A stretch of 64,000 bases of DNA from Durusdinium trenchii. Lineage: Eukaryota; Sar; Dinophyceae; Suessiales; Symbiodiniaceae. The stretch lies in assembly GCA_963970005.1 (NCBI GenBank), contig CAXAMN010029027.1, positions 1,660,287 to 1,724,286 on the forward strand, written 5' to 3'. The position numbers and the translations under genes are program-made. A model generated the notes under the pieces. That model did not search any database. It saw only the letters and a list, made by a program, of their open reading frames with translations, and had not been told where the DNA came from. Position 1 is the first letter of the stretch; every line of letters starts with the position of its first letter. This document shows, in pieces, positions 11,163 to 22,805 of this stretch.

Positions 11163-13035
11163 GTGAGACGCGTAAGACGGTGAAGACGGAGAAGGAAACG
11201 GACGAGTTTCGGAGAACCGAGGCGTGTTGGAAGCCATGTTGGAAGGTTAGATGAGGTGGGGGTGTGAGGAATCTTTGGGGGTCAAGCTCCCAGGAAAAAC
11301 CGGTTAAGACTTCTGAGGTTTAGACTTCCCTAGGCACAACAAATACCCATTGATTTACATATTGTAACAGACTCTGCCAAAGAACCATTGCTTTACTTTT
11401 AAGATTTTTTAAGGATTTGACACTACAACACCAGGTCAACAAAAAGTTAGGCGCTGGACACAGCTCTGACTACGCCGCTCTGACTACCAGGTTGGACGGA
11501 AAAGAACCGGTCAGCGATTTAACGCTCGAACGGACTTTCAATGAGCGGCTTCAGAGACCAGACCGACCTTGGAACGTTCCGCCAAACCTTCTCTCCTCTT
11601 CGGCGTTCTCGACGCCTTACGCCCGCCCGCCGTGCCGCCCGCCTAAGACGCCCGCCCGGGCTTCGTGGCGACGAACGGTGCCCCCGACCTCGGCGGAGGA
11701 CGAAGAGGGCGCGCCCCCGGCCACCGAAGAACGATACCATCACGGACGCGAGACGGAGGATGAGGCGCCATACGCGACGGACCGGACGCGGGTTCCGCAC
11801 GGAGTGCAGGAGCGCGAAGGCACGCGTGGAGCGGAGGAGCGCCTTGGGGGCTGGATGGAGCGTCTGCTGTTTTGGATGGTTTCGGTAGCATCATGTGAAG
11901 GTGGACGTTGACTCAGCTTTTGAATCATTTCAATCTTCATGGGGCTGGTTACAAGGGAACCCAATTTCTGAGGAGCAGGGTGTACTGGTATGTAAAAAGT
12001 GGAAGCATGTATGAAGAAGCCAATCCAGACTTCCCAAGAAGAATCTCCATGGATTCTCCACCACGGAGACCACCATTCCTTCATTCTTCCTTCCTGCTGA
12101 TCCAGCTCCCTTTCCACACATGCCTGCGCGAGGTGAATATCACCATCCACGCGGGCTACTGGGGCGAGGGCTCACAAGCTGGATGTGCCACCACAGTGAA
12201 GGCCTGAAGAGGGGCGAGAAGGGGCGAAGGGAGGGGAAGTTTGGTAAACCCTAGAAGTCCAAAGATGATGTTTTGACTGACTGAAGTAAAAGGATATGAG
12301 TCTTTTGGCTTTCAGGGTTGAAAGACTCTTGATGATTCATCACGGACACCTGCCTGGTTGAGGATTTTTTTGGGAGGGACGGAGGGGGCGGGGGTAAGAA
12401 ACTCAACCTCATCACTCATCACCATCCGAGAAAGCCATATCCACATGACCCAGGACCCAGCCCATGCACAAGCTTGCTCCACGGCAGCCGAAAAAAGAAG
12501 CTTGTCCGCTTGAATTCATGTGGGCTGCAAAGCCAATACCACAAGGCTAGAAAATTTGTCGAGCCATCGTCACGCTCACTAACAACTGCAGCAAGTGCTA
12601 GTTCTATGTCCTTTAGTCACCTTTAGTCTTCTTTTGCTTTATAGCGATTGGAGTGGTTGAACTTTCTTTCAGCCAATGACCAGCCCGTCGACTTTGAGCA
12701 AAACGAGCTGCGAAAACACGCGACAACTTCGAAGGGGAGGGTCAACTCCGAAGAGGTTTGGTGAGACAAGCCAGGGTTTTGCCGAGGAGGACTTATTTCA
12801 TTTCTTTTGGGTCAATCCCCATCTGGAGAGCGGCAGCCACGAAGCGAAAAGGAAGTCAAGCTTGCAACTTTACCCAATGTTGCAGCCAGTAGCCCAACAA
12901 GTTCTTTTGGTGGCCTCAGCTCTCATGTCACCAAACAAATCCACCCAAAACGCAGCTCCCACTTCGCTTCCACCGTGCATGATGTCGCTCGCTTGCACCG
13001 ACTGGCCGCGCTCCTCGCTTGGACCGCTTCGGTAG
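11163..13035. other. Mostly uncalled stretch
   Basis: The GC-rich block 11540-11880 is open in three frames and arginine-rich in two. It could be an exon, but no frame is convincing. A weak exon is listed at 12133. A G-rich run lies at 12371-12395. Confidence 0.4.
12133..12207 (+). CDS. Weak exon, possible C-terminal end
   Basis: Encodes VNITIHAGYWGEGSQAGC, then ATTVKA and TGA. Acceptor GCGAG. It reads like protein, but the site GCGAG/GTGAAT could equally be a donor. Confidence 0.3.
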   Translation: MNITIHAGYWGEGSQAGCATTVKA

Positions 13036-13151
13036 GTCTCTTCGAATGGCATCGCACGGACCTTGACCTTCTTCCCGGGCGTGGACCACGGCGCCGTCCG
13101 CGTGGAGGGCGAGCCGGACGCGGACATCGGCTTCAGCCCGGGGCGGCAGCG
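13036..13151 (+). CDS. Exon, unassigned gene
   Basis: After GGTAG, ending before GTATCA. It encodes LTFFPGVDHGAVRVEGEP, then DADIGFSPGRQR. It is beta-like with no stop. The longer reverse-strand ORF here is judged a shadow. Confidence 0.5.
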
Positions 13152-13169
13152 GTATCATATTTTGCAGCT

Positions 13170-13205
13170 CGGATGAGATGAGATGATATGGGATGGGATG
13201 GAGGG
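13170..13205. repeat. Degenerate GATGA/GATGG microsatellite
   Basis: Purine-rich repeats of ATGAG and ATGGG directly after an exon donor. Confidence 0.6.
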
Positions 13206-14237
13206 AGGGATGATTTCGGGATCGGTGAACAGGTCAGGTTTTCCCCACCACGCTTGCGAGGCCTTTGCCTTTGACCGTACCAGGCGAAGGCCGTGGATTC
13301 GACCGGCTGTTCCGACGCTGACGCCAGAGGCCATTCGGAGCGTGCAAAACCATCCGTGCACGTGGGACTGGGCCACCGATCGACCTAAAAGAGAATCCGA
13401 CGTTTCAGCAACGGACCCCTGTAGAACGGCCGACACGACCTGTCTGGGACTGCCATAGGACTGATCAATGGACCCCAAAACTCGATGGCATGGAGTGTCT
13501 GGGTACCGGAAGGTGCCTCTTTGACCCATCAGGTCCGGGGCTCATTCTGAGTCGCCGTCGTTCGAACGCAACCGCTGAGTCGCTGCAAGCGCTTGGACCC
13601 CGGTCAGTCGGGGTCCCGAAAGCAGGACGTCGAAGGAGAAGGAAGCTCCGTCTGAGGCATTTGACCATGCGGCAAACTGGCACTCACACCTTCAGCATCA
13701 GCGATGGGGGTGACTGCACCAATACCTGGAGTATGGACTTTAGAGCCATGGCCATCGAAGTGACGTCTCGTCCGTTCGGACGTCGTCCCAAGCCTTCTTG
13801 GAATTCGGCACATCTCAAAGAAGAAGTCGTCTACCGTGTTCGAATGATTTTTGGAGTGGGTAGTTGGGGCATCCCTTGACTCATCACTCCCTTTTCTGTA
13901 TCATCATGGTTTGGTTGGAAAGTAGACTAATTATGCCAGGTACCGAACGCATGGTTTAATTGAAAGACAAGAGAGGTACCTCAATGCGAATGCGGCGAAC
14001 CATTGGGCTTCAGATGTTCAATCTTGCTTTCACGTGGATAGATGCACCTACCCCTCGAAGTCAAAGACCACTTTTAAAATGGTCAATCTGGTGTAGTGTA
14101 GCACCGAAACAATATGGTTGTTCGGTAAAGCATGGTAACGGCTATTAAAAGACTGGTGGGCCACCACTTCTAGGGCTACTTTACTGCATTGGATCTCTCC
14201 GTGTGACCGGCGCCGGCGGTGGGACACCGACCTAAAG

Positions 14238-14396
14238 ACCCCGAGACGCGACGCTCCCCGGACCGCTCGACTCGCTGGACCGGGGGGTCCGGTCGACCCG
14301 GTGCCCGCTCCAGGATTGCATGGCTGGTTGGATGATCTGTACGGCGCTGCTGCCGTGTCCATCTTCGATCCAGAGGACGAGTGCGGAGCGGTCGGG
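14238..14396 (+). CDS. Exon, unassigned gene
   Basis: Acceptor CTAAAG, donor GTGAAG, exactly 53 codons. It encodes a proline/arginine-rich start, then PAPGLHGWLDDLYGAAAV and SIFDPEDECGAVG. The 330-codon reverse ORF covering this place is the complement of this exon and the next. Confidence 0.6.
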
Positions 14397-14402
14397 GTGA
14401 AG

Positions 14403-14428
14403 CGGGGGGGCGGGGGAGGGGGGGGGGG
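14403..14428. other. G-rich run, quadruplex candidate
   Basis: Runs of seven, five and ten or more G separated by single bases, just inside the intron that follows the exon at 14238. Confidence 0.6.
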
Positions 14429-14809
14429 ACGCTGTAGTACTGCTGTACGGTGCGAGGGCTGCGGGGGTGAAGCGGAGCAGCTGGCAGGGTTTGGTGGGGT
14501 GAGTGGGTGGAGTGCCAAAGAGTAGCTCAGCATGTCAGTTGATCGTTCGCTCGGTTCTATTTTCACTTTCCCCAAAGGCGCCTGAAGAGGCTTTACAATA
14601 TTCCGATGGTTTTTTGTTGAATCAACCATCCCCAGACACTCCATGGGACTGCCATATCTGATGTCGATCCATGGACGACCCCCCAGTCCATCACCACCCC
14701 AACGGCCGTTTCGAAACGGCAGTCCGACATGGCAGTCCACGTGTCTGGGATGGACGTCACCTGGAAGACGATCCGAAGTTCCGAACCTGACAACCCCCTG
14801 GGTTGGTAG

Positions 14810-14910
14810 AGGAAGATCGTCGACGGTTGCCCTCGGCACGGCGAGCGAAGACGAAGCGGCGCGCACTCGCTTCACCCGAACTCGCCCGAGTCCGAACCGG
14901 CGCCGGCCGG
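14810..14910 (+). CDS. Basic exon, frame ambiguous
   Basis: Bounded by TTGGTAG and GTGAGG. One frame gives RRLPSARRAKTKRRALASP, another gives ALGTASEDEAARTRFTRTRP. Both are open. Confidence 0.4.
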
Positions 14911-15673
14911 GTGAGGAGGAGGAACCACGTGCCTCCCTGAGGCTGTAGATGACTCTTAGATGACATGTTTTCCACCTCAAGCATGGCGAGGTTTGATCAT
15001 CCATCATGGGGCCCGGATGGGGGGTTTGAAATACCATCAAGATCCTACATGATGGGTTGATTCACTCATTTTTCGGGGTTTGAAGATGAGCCACATGGCG
15101 ACCAGATCCAGAACAAAAAAACACCGCGGGTGAACCATCCGGTTCTCGGTCCAAACGCGGAGGATCGCGAATTGGAGTTAGGTCATGAGCTCACCTATCA
15201 ATCGGAAGGCTGAAGGGTGCTTGGTTTTTGGAGTTGGGAGCTCAAATGGGCTTTGGGAAGAGCATGAACGCAGTCCTTTTTTGGGGTTCGATGAAGGGAT
15301 AAAATTCTGTTGGCCTTCCAGAATGGGTAGAGGAAGAAGCTTCGGGTCGGGAGAAGGGCCATTGAAGGCGAAATCAACCGGAAGGAAGAGGAACGTCAGG
15401 GTGGGGGAATGCGGGGAAGTTTTGCTGACCTGAATACCCAAATCATGAGCTCACGGCTATTCATCAATTCCAATTCCAACATCTCAGATGGACCTTTCCG
15501 TGATTTGCCACCATCCCTTTATTCCTCACATTCTTTTCCTTGCTTGTTGCTTTGCATGGAGCATGCAGGATGCCAAGCTGCAAAGTCCCCCCCCTAAGCA
15601 CTTGGATATGATGTCAGCGTGATCGACACATCCAGCGCAGGCGAGTGAAGGGGTTTGTTTGACGCATAGCCAG

Positions 15674-15862
15674 CTGCGCGACGACTCCGACGCCAGGTGA
15701 GCACAAGCTACGCCTGGTGACGCTGGGCACGCAAGTCTACGAAACCGATGAACTGGACCCACAGGGCTGGGTCTCCTTTAATCGCACCTGCCCCTGGGAC
15801 AGCAAAGAGGCCATGGCCACCATCCCAGTCTACCTTTTCTTCGAAACAGACCAAACGTCGAC
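15674..15862 (+). CDS. Exon, unassigned gene
   Basis: Acceptor TAGCCAG. It encodes PGEHKLRLVTLGTQVYET, then DELDPQGWVSFNRTCPWD and AMATIPVYLFFETDQT. Strongly protein-like. The 3' limit is unclear because no GT donor stands out. It may use GC, or run on to about 15960. Confidence 0.65.
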
Positions 15863-15982
15863 GTCTCACGACACTCGGACCAAGGCGCGTGCGACGTCTG
15901 TGTCTGCTAAGACGAACACATCGACGACCGTCGACGTCCGAACCCGGTCCCGTGCACTCCACAGGGGTCCCGGATCGCCCAG

Positions 15983-16147
15983 AGGTCGTGCCGAGTGCAC
16001 CGTTCTTCCGCGGAGAGCCGCGTCGGTCCCCAGCGTCCGCCACGCGCGCAATGCCGCGGCGCCTGGCGGGTGCTGCGTCCGAGGCTTGGAGCCAGTGGAT
16101 AAGGCCAACACCAAGGCCTCTCGACATCCGCAGCTCGGTTTTTTGAG
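15983..16147 (+). CDS. Possible exon, arginine-rich, ends in stop
   Basis: Frame open from CCCAGAGGTCG to TGA. It encodes VPSAPFFRGEPRRSPASA, then RLAGAASEAWSQWIRP. The frame differs from the preceding exon, so an intron is needed. Confidence 0.3.
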
Positions 16148-17552
16148 GCTAAGGTCCAGCTCGAGAGGTGGCGGGTGGCGTTGGTTGGGGAAGAGGGGTT
16201 TGGGGGATGAGGATGAGGATTGGAGGCTTAACTGGTTTTCTTTGGGGGGGGGTGGTTTTGGGGTAAGTTCGAAGTTCTTCAGCAGGATGAGGATGAGGAA
16301 AAGGGGGGGATGTGCGGGATGCTTTCAGTTGCTGTAGCCTTCCACTAGCTCACTTCCGCCCCGATGTGGCACAGAAATACAGTCTAAAGCCTCTTGACGT
16401 TTGGGAGAGTGTGCATACCAGCAGAATCCCTGGCAATTGATGACTTGGAGTGGGCACGCCTCAGAGCACTGGCACAGAGGACTCGGGTCGACAGTTGGTA
16501 TGGTGGGCTCTGGCACCCCAAGAGGACCGACCTTTAGATGGGGGTCCATGGTGGAACCACCCAACATGGTGCCCTTGGTGCCATCCACGGCCGTGAGAAG
16601 GTCAGAGGGATTGTTCTATCTCTGAAAATCCACCTCCTCTGCACATCTATAGACTATCACCGGGGCGGCTCAAACGCGGTGGCACACCGGGGCTTCTCCG
16701 AGCGGAGAACCCACCGCAAGAGGTGTCCACCGGGTCTAGGGTCTCTTCCAAAACCAGTAACAGCTCCGTAACCCTACACCTCCAGTCGTACCTCCTCAGG
16801 TTCGGTATGACTGGACCCCAGTCCCACCTTCTCAGGTTCGATTGGAGGCCTAGGGTAAGAGCTTGGCCTCGCAATTCTGTTCCAAAGGCCTCGCCATTTT
16901 GTGAGGATCGTCATCAACCATCGTCTTTTCTCTCTTGGAATTCATGGATATTGTCATATTGTTCGTAACTTCAATGAGTTGCAACGTGGAAAAAAGCACA
17001 TCCACTGAACCTACGAAGGGGATATTACGCAAGGACGAACCATCAAGTTTTCTCCTCTCCCATCTACAAAAACCCATACAACCATCAACACTTAGTAAGG
17101 ACGATGTTGGATCACCGTGCCGGTCGTCAGATTCCTTTTGGTGAGACCTGACACACAAACCAACATATTCATTTGTTCGATGCCATCTAAGGACGTGCCA
17201 TTTGAAAGTGAAGGATCGGGTTTTGGAGAAGCGCTTGTACCCTGGGCGTTGGCATTCCTTGACGGTGACGGTGGACAGTGTACGCCGCTTGGGTCCTGAA
17301 GCCGACCGAAAAGGATGTGTGTTTCCCGAAAGCCCTGGGAGTAGCCATTCATGAAGAGAGGAGTTGCTGAGAAAGGTAGACGGGGCGCAATCAAACACGA
17401 AATCAGCACTTTGACTCAAACATGTGTCGGGGCACAAGCAAACTGGTGCGAATTTGGGTGACTTGAGTGGAAGAGACTCCATACTTCAATGGATGAGAGA
17501 CTATATAGATCAGACCATCACTTTAAGCCGGTCTAAACTTGCCTTCTTTGAG
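16148..17552. other. Stretch without confident exon
   Basis: Contains GGATGA repeats at 16205-16300 and a 210-codon reverse ORF (16850-17482) that lacks family features. Probably intron or intergenic. Confidence 0.45.
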
Positions 17553-17637
17553 GTGATGAGATGTGCCTCTACTTGGATGGCATTGCTGTGGATAAACCCA
17601 TCGACATCTTCGAGAGCAGCTTCGGGCGTACAGGCGG
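17553..17637 (+). CDS. Exon, unassigned gene
   Basis: Acceptor TTTGAG. It encodes DEMCLYLDGIAVDKPIDIF, then ESSFGRTG. Convincing protein sequence, and a TAG follows soon after in frame. The donor is probably GTCTGT. Confidence 0.6.
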
Positions 17638-17824
17638 GTCTGTTGGTCCATAGGTCTGGGTGCGTGTGGAGGTGAGATGTGAAGTGGAGGTGAAGCAGAA
17701 GTGGCTTGAACAGACCCCCCAAGTGATATGGATCTATCAATTGGGCACAACCTCTCCCTCCATTCACACCCAACACGGAACGACCGCAGCACGGTCAGTG
17801 GACCCCAATGGTTCTTCTCTCCAG

Positions 17825-17923
17825 TCCGTCAAAGCCGCCGCGTCCGTCGTTGCGATTGCCGCCCCGTTCACAGGCGGCGGCGGCGGCTTCGGCCGGGAGG
17901 GCGGCAAGGACCGGCGGAAGGGC
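17825..17923 (+). CDS. Exon, Gly-rich, unassigned gene
   Basis: Acceptor CTCCAG and consensus donor GTGAGT, exactly 33 codons. It encodes SVKAAASVVAIAAPFTGG, then GGFGREGGKDRRKG. One of the best-bounded exons in the window. Confidence 0.7.
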
Positions 17924-18278
17924 GTGAGTGAAGGGCCTACGGAATACGAAGCCTATGCAGGCCGAGGGGTCGACTGCTGAGACGGCGGCGGGGGGCGAGT
18001 GGAGGGGGGTTCACCTGCGGGCGGAGGCACCAAAGGCATCGAAATGGAGGAACCGGAGATTGCTTCGAATGGAGGGAGAAGGCCTGAAAGTGAGAAGCTT
18101 CGGAGCTTTCTCCCTTTCAGCATGATTAGGTGAGTGATCACTATACAGCTGTTCTCTTGGGTCGCTGGCCTTGATTTTCTATGGCTCAGGAGACCTTGAC
18201 ACCCAATAAAGGCTCCCGCCTCGTTCCGTCTCTTTCCGCTCTCTCCGCCTCGTCTTCCGTCTTCTGCGCTTCATTCAG

Positions 18279-18508
18279 CGTCGCCACGCGCCACGCGGCG
18301 CCGCGACGCCGCGACGCTGTGACCGCGACGCGAGTCGTGTCGTGTCCACGGTGCATCTCGGAGGCTTCGGATACTCCTTCGCCTCGCCCTTCGCGGTGCC
18401 GCAAGAGGGCTTCCTCCTCTTTGCGTCCAGCAGCATCCGGAGCATGCCCGGCGGCACGAAGCTGCGGAAGGCCGCCGCACCGCCGGAACCGGCGTGTTCG
18501 GCGGGGCG
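18279..18508 (+). CDS. Exon, unassigned gene
   Basis: Acceptor ATTCAG, donor GTGAAA. A basic start, then STVHLGGFGYSFASPFAV, PQEGFLLFASSSIRSMPG and GTKLRKAAAPPEP. Two other frames are also open because the DNA is GC-rich, but this one has normal composition. Confidence 0.6.
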
Positions 18509-18571
18509 GTGAAACCACCTCCATCAAGCGTACGTAGTGACACGGGGTACGTGGCGGTTCGGTGCGCGCTT

Positions 18572-18614
18572 CGGGGGTTCGGGGTTCGGGTTTTGGGGTT
18601 CGGGTTTTGGGGGT
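18572..18614. repeat. GGGTTC/GGGTTTT repeat, quadruplex candidate
   Basis: Alternating GGGGTTC and GGGTTTT units with at least five G-runs of three or more. Resembles telomere-type composition but is short and intronic. Confidence 0.7.
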
Positions 18615-18941
18615 GTTCAGAGGTTCGAGAGGGGGTGGGAGGTGGGACGGACCACATGGCGTGGAGAGGGGTTGCTGTGTGGTCACATAGTGGCTTGTGT
18701 CCTGGCTGTGTGAGTACAACACATGGACACGTTGAAGGTGAGCTGTTCGAGGGTCTTTCATGATTTGTTTGCAACGACCATGGGACCTTTTGGGAGTGTA
18801 CCATGACCTTTAGTTTTTCACCCCATCTAGACGTGCCGTCTAGCTCGACGGACGCGTTATTCACGTGGTGCTTGGACGTGATTCACGTGCTTCACTTCCC
18901 TAGGAAGACGGCCACCGGCAGGCGCCTCCGTCCGCCCTCAG

Positions 18942-19127
18942 GCGATCTTCCGGAACAGCATCCTGACGCCCAAGGCCATCGAGGATCAATACGTGAGCAG
19001 TCGACACAAGAAGCGACCGGTGCAGATTCCACAGAGTCTGACGCTGGCGCCCATCATGAAGAAGAAGGCGGGCGGCCTTGCGCTGGCTGGTGGGCTGGAT
19101 GGAAGCAAGTGGCGGAATGAGGAGTCA
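18942..19127 (+). CDS. Exon, unassigned gene
   Basis: Acceptor CCCTCAG. It encodes AIFRNSILTPKAIEDQYVSS, then RHKKRPVQIPQSLTLAPI and KKKAGGLALAGGLDG. The 62-codon length assumes donor GTAGGA; earlier donors exist at 19090 and 19109. Confidence 0.65.
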
Positions 19128-19629
19128 GTAGGAGTTTGCATGAGTTTTGTACCTTCAAGCTGGACTGGCTCAGGCGGTGCAGGTGAGAGTTTGGGATTTC
19201 GAGGGTGTGTGCTTTGCCTTCATAGAACCAACAGACAAGATCCAAAACGGGGCTTTGCTCTAGCTTTGCTGAGCTCAAAGGACATTTGGTGCCCCCAAAA
19301 CCGTTTTCAGAGATGGAACAAGCTTCCCTTAACAAGGGTCTAATGAGTCTAATGTACATCTACTCTAGCTGATGTTGCTTCCTCAGGAGTGACCAGGAAG
19401 AACTGATGGCTCATGATCCACGTGGGTGGAAGCAGCTCGCAAACCGAAAAAGGAGGAAGGAGCCCCCACGGAGCAAAGCATGTGTCGGATCCCCAGTTTG
19501 CCAGTTTCTTGGTCCGAATCCACTTGGCCAAGTTCTACCGTTGACCTTCTCACCATAGTGGATCCACTCTGTGGATGCGTGTCATGGTTTACATGAACCT
19601 CCCCTCCAAAAGACCTCTTGGGGTGCCAG

Positions 19630-19731
19630 TACCGAACCGAACGGGACGCTGAAGCGGCATTGCAACTCGCTCTCGCTCCCCACAAGACACTTCGTTCCTG
19701 GAGGATGGAACGAGATGGAACGAGATCCGAG
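19630..19731 (+). CDS. Exon, helical, unassigned gene
   Basis: Acceptor TGCCAG. It encodes YRTERDAEAALQLALAPH, then KTLRSWRMERDG. There is no start codon, so it is easy to miss. The donor GTCCCT is weak. Confidence 0.5.
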
Positions 19732-19834
19732 GTCCCTCTCAGTGGTCTCATCACAACAAAATGACCACGAAACCCGTCGTCTCATGACCACGAACTCTGC
19801 CAACCACGGCCATCCTTCCTCTCAAGACGTGAAG

Positions 19835-20070
19835 TCTGCCGTGGATGTGAGACGAGTGTTCCGAGCTTCACCACGTCGAGTGCCATCGTCGAGCCCTTCC
19901 GTCGGTGCCGGACGAAAAGGGTCGTGCCGGACTTCGAGTGCCATCGGTGCCTGGGGTCGTGCAGCGTGCGTCGCCAGGCCATTCCTTTGTGGGTCCATGG
20001 GTCCTATGTGGCAGAGTTCTGCAACCCCTTCGTGCCCGCGGCGGGTGGCTCCCCGCACCTCGGTTTCGGT
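19835..20070 (+). CDS. Exon, cysteine-rich segment
   Basis: Encodes CRGCETSVPSFTTSSAIV, then EPFRRCRTKRVV, DFECHRCLGSCSVRRQA, IPLWVHGSYVAEFCNPFV and PAAGGSPHLGFG. The paired C-x2-C motifs could bind zinc, as in the finger of USP enzymes, but the match is not strong enough to name. Acceptor GTGAAG; the 3' end is uncertain. Confidence 0.6.
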
Positions 20071-20436
20071 GTTCGGACAGCCAAGGCATGGAAGAGGTCT
20101 TTGGTGGCAGGGTCATGTTGGAGGGAGGGATGTAGGGTTTGGGTAGACCCCTGGTAGAATATTGTAGATCTAAATGCTTTTGGTGGGCTTAGCTGTGGTT
20201 TTGAACTCTTGGGAACAAGCTTGGACTTGTAACATCTTAACCTGGATTGAAGACAACAGTGGGCTTAAGCGCAGTCGAATTCTAGCTGGATTTGGGGGTC
20301 AAATAGAACAAGCCTTTTTTGAACTGTTTATGATAACCCTCAAATGTAGAGGATAGAAGAGTGAACTAACTCCTTTCGACCAATTCTACTTCAAACCGGC
20401 TGGACTTTGCGTTCTTCCAAGATTACACCTCTACAG

Positions 20437-20565
20437 CATCTTCTGCATGGCCTTGGATGGTGTGGTGGAGAAGATGAGCGCGAACAGCCTATGGACGCCT
20501 GCTGATGTGAATGGCTGCAAGCGTGTCTTGGGACTCTTCAGAGAGTTAGAGACTCGGCGAACACA
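20437..20565 (+). CDS. Exon, unassigned gene
   Basis: Acceptor CTACAG. It encodes IFCMALDGVVEKMSANSLW, then TPADVNGCKRVLGLFREL and ETRR. The frame stays open to 20689. A second acceptor TTTGCAG at 20579 starts a 13-codon piece, VLFGALEGFGCRS, with donor GTGAAA at 20619. The two readings compete because the intron between them would be very short. Confidence 0.55.
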
Positions 20566-21043
20566 CGGTTTTTTTGCAGGTCCTTTTTGGGGCCCTGGAA
20601 GGTTTTGGGTGCCGCTCGGTGAAAAAACCAGATGGGAGGACACATATACATGCATATATCATATGTACACCGCCGTGGGGATGCTCTGAAAAACGCACCG
20701 TGTCGTTTCCTTTAAAACACATCACATTTCTAGTAGTTTTTCAAACCGCTGCGGAACAGATGTGAAGAGCAATTGGTTTTCCAATTGTTTTCAAATATCT
20801 CCAAGCCTCACCTCTTCATCGTTGGTCAGCTCATCTTGGTGCTTATAGTCATGGTGCTTCAACAGTCGGAGACACTGGAGGGTCTAGACCTTCATGGGAA
20901 TCCTGTGAGCTACACCCCCACAGACAAACCACATCGACCCCCTAAGAAAAGTCACCCATTGTTCAGACCATCTTCCTCTGCAACCCATTGGTTTTAGGGG
21001 TCCAATTGCAGGGTCTAGGGGTCCCCAAATAGATCGTGCTATC

Positions 21044-21140
21044 TACCTGGACCCTCCGTTTTCGGGGTGTCCAGTGGACTACCCCACACTACCGGCCGTT
21101 CGGCTTCCAGACAGGGCACCCCGACTGGAGGGTCCTGGTA
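21044..21140. mobile_element. Family A MITE-like element, copy 4
   Basis: Arms of about 25 bases (CCTGGACCCTCC at left, GGAGGGTCCTGG at right) and an inner segment GTGGACTACCCCACACTACC shared with copies at 26009 and 50429, which form a subfamily. Confidence 0.75.
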
Positions 21141-21398
21141 TTTGTGAACCACTATACTTGAATTTTGGCAAACCAAGCGCACCAAAACCGTCCATCCAAA
21201 CGAGTGGCGCGCGGTGGTGGCGCTACCGTAGCGCTCCGCGCGGATCCCTTGGAGCGAAGTCCTGGCTGTTTGGTCCGTCACGGCCGGTCCTCCAATTCCA
21301 ATTCCGCCCGAAAGGCCTGTCCGCCGGCCCTCGGCGGGCTTCTGTCACGGCCTGCGAACCATTCCTGGCCAATTCCGTGCCAATTGGGAGGGCCTCAG

Positions 21399-21587
21399 AT
21401 CCTGGCGCTTCAGGAACTGCTGATGAAGAAGTGGCACCAACTCTGGACTTGCACTGCTGCCGATCAACTCAGCGCCCTCTCGGCCATCTACCTTCGCCGC
21501 TTGGCGCAGGCGCGGGCGGAGCTGCAGCCGGGCGGACGGCTGCTGGTGCCGCTAGGCCCGGGCGCGCGGTCTGAACACGTGGGGGGG
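21399..21587 (+). CDS. Exon, helical, unassigned gene (probable gene C)
   Basis: Acceptor CCTCAG, donor GTGAGG, exactly 63 codons. It encodes ILALQELLMKKWHQLW, then AADQLSALSAIYLRRLAQA and GGRLLVPLGPG. Amphipathic helices. Confidence 0.7.
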
Positions 21588-21885
21588 GTGAGGGAAAGGT
21601 GCGGAGAAGCGAGGGAAAAGGGTGGGGTTTTGGGATGTACAGGGGTAGAGGAAAACGCACATGGACGATTTGTATCGATTTGTTACATGGCGTAGGTATT
21701 TCTCAGCCTGTTTAACTGCTTCGGAACAAATTCTCATCCGAACTCAGGGCTCTGGTATGGACTTCCATGATGGTTTCAAAGATTTTCAGGGAGTGTGTGC
21801 CATGTAGAGTCTTCACGATGTCGCATTGCGTGACACTTCTGTCTAAAGAATCATTTCAAGGGGATGACTTTGGGACTCCAAAAAC

Positions 21886-21917
<32 letters not shown>

Positions 21918-21918
21918 C
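21886..21918. repeat. ATC microsatellite
   Basis: Ten perfect CAT/ATC triplets. Confidence 0.9.
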
Positions 21919-22185
21919 AAGAGAAACAGACGTTAAGGTCGAAGCCATCATCCAAAGGATTGGAGACTTCTTTCAAGCATCGTGGTGCGGCTCGAAAATA
22001 ACCTTAAAGTCTCCCAAGTTAGTCCTTGCCTCATCGGATGAATAGTATGAAGAGGTGTGGCTGATCGACCCCGTTCGAGGTCTGAATTTAACTGAAAACC
22101 GCTGCTGCAGCTAGAGGAAACCAGTGTTTTAGGGTGCCATTCTCAGGTTCCATGTTAGTTGTCGGGAGTGTATACATCGAAGCAG

Positions 22186-22358
22186 ACATCGATCTACATT
22201 GGCTACATTCTCCACCAAAGCAGACTGGTTTGTGCGGCTTGCCAGTGAAAAGAACCTACTCTCCCCGTTTCGAATGCCTGCCCTCCACGGTGGTTCCACG
22301 CCAGGCATTCGCTTGCAGCGAAGCTCTCAGTTGTTGATGCTGATCGTGGAACGCAAAG
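22186..22358 (+). CDS. Exon, unassigned gene (probable gene C)
   Basis: Acceptor AGCAG, donor GTAGCG. It encodes LATFSTKADWFVRLASEKN, then LLSPFRMPALHGG and IRLQRSSQLLMLIVERK. Good composition. Phase to the neighbours is not established. Confidence 0.6.
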
Positions 22359-22621
22359 GTAGCGGCAACTACCGCTACTGAGTCGGCACGTGGTGCGGCA
22401 CGTGGTGTGCGGCGAAGTTCAGTCGCCGGGTGCTTGTCCGAACGTCGGAGAGGGCATCCCCCTCTTCGTGTTGACTGGTCTAGAGTCGAATATGTCGATC
22501 TAGTCGAAGATAGACATCTTCCAATTGACCCCGAGAGTCTCGCGTGGTTGGCTGACTTGCTTCGTCTCGGGTCTCTTGATTTTGAGGGTTCATTGGGTCC
22601 CAAACCCCTCGCCTCAGCTCA

Positions 22622-22805
22622 GCTTCGCTCACCAAGGCTTCTTGGTGGTGAACTCCAGCCCCATTGGCCTCGCGTACCACGCCACCGATGCTTCACGCCC
22701 TCCTAAGATCCGCTACCGAGTGGCGCTGGAGCTGGACGATATCCCCGCGGCGCGCGCGGAGGACGAGGGCTTCTGGATGATGCGCCTCATCTCACAGCGA
22801 CGTTG
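22622..22805 (+). CDS. Exon, unassigned gene (probable gene C)
   Basis: Acceptor GCTCAG, donor GTGACC. It encodes FAHQGFLVVNSSPIGLAYH, then DASRPPKIRYRVALELDDI and EDEGFWMMRLISQRR. Clearly coding, with mixed strand and helix. Confidence 0.7.

Noticed and set aside
14048-15040. 330-codon ORF on the reverse strand, the longest in the window
   Set aside because: It is the complement of two + strand exons (14238, 14810) in GC-rich DNA, with proline and histidine runs from the G-tract and no domain features.
16850-17482. 210-codon reverse ORF
   Set aside because: No family features, no splice context, and ordinary composition for chance in stop-poor DNA.
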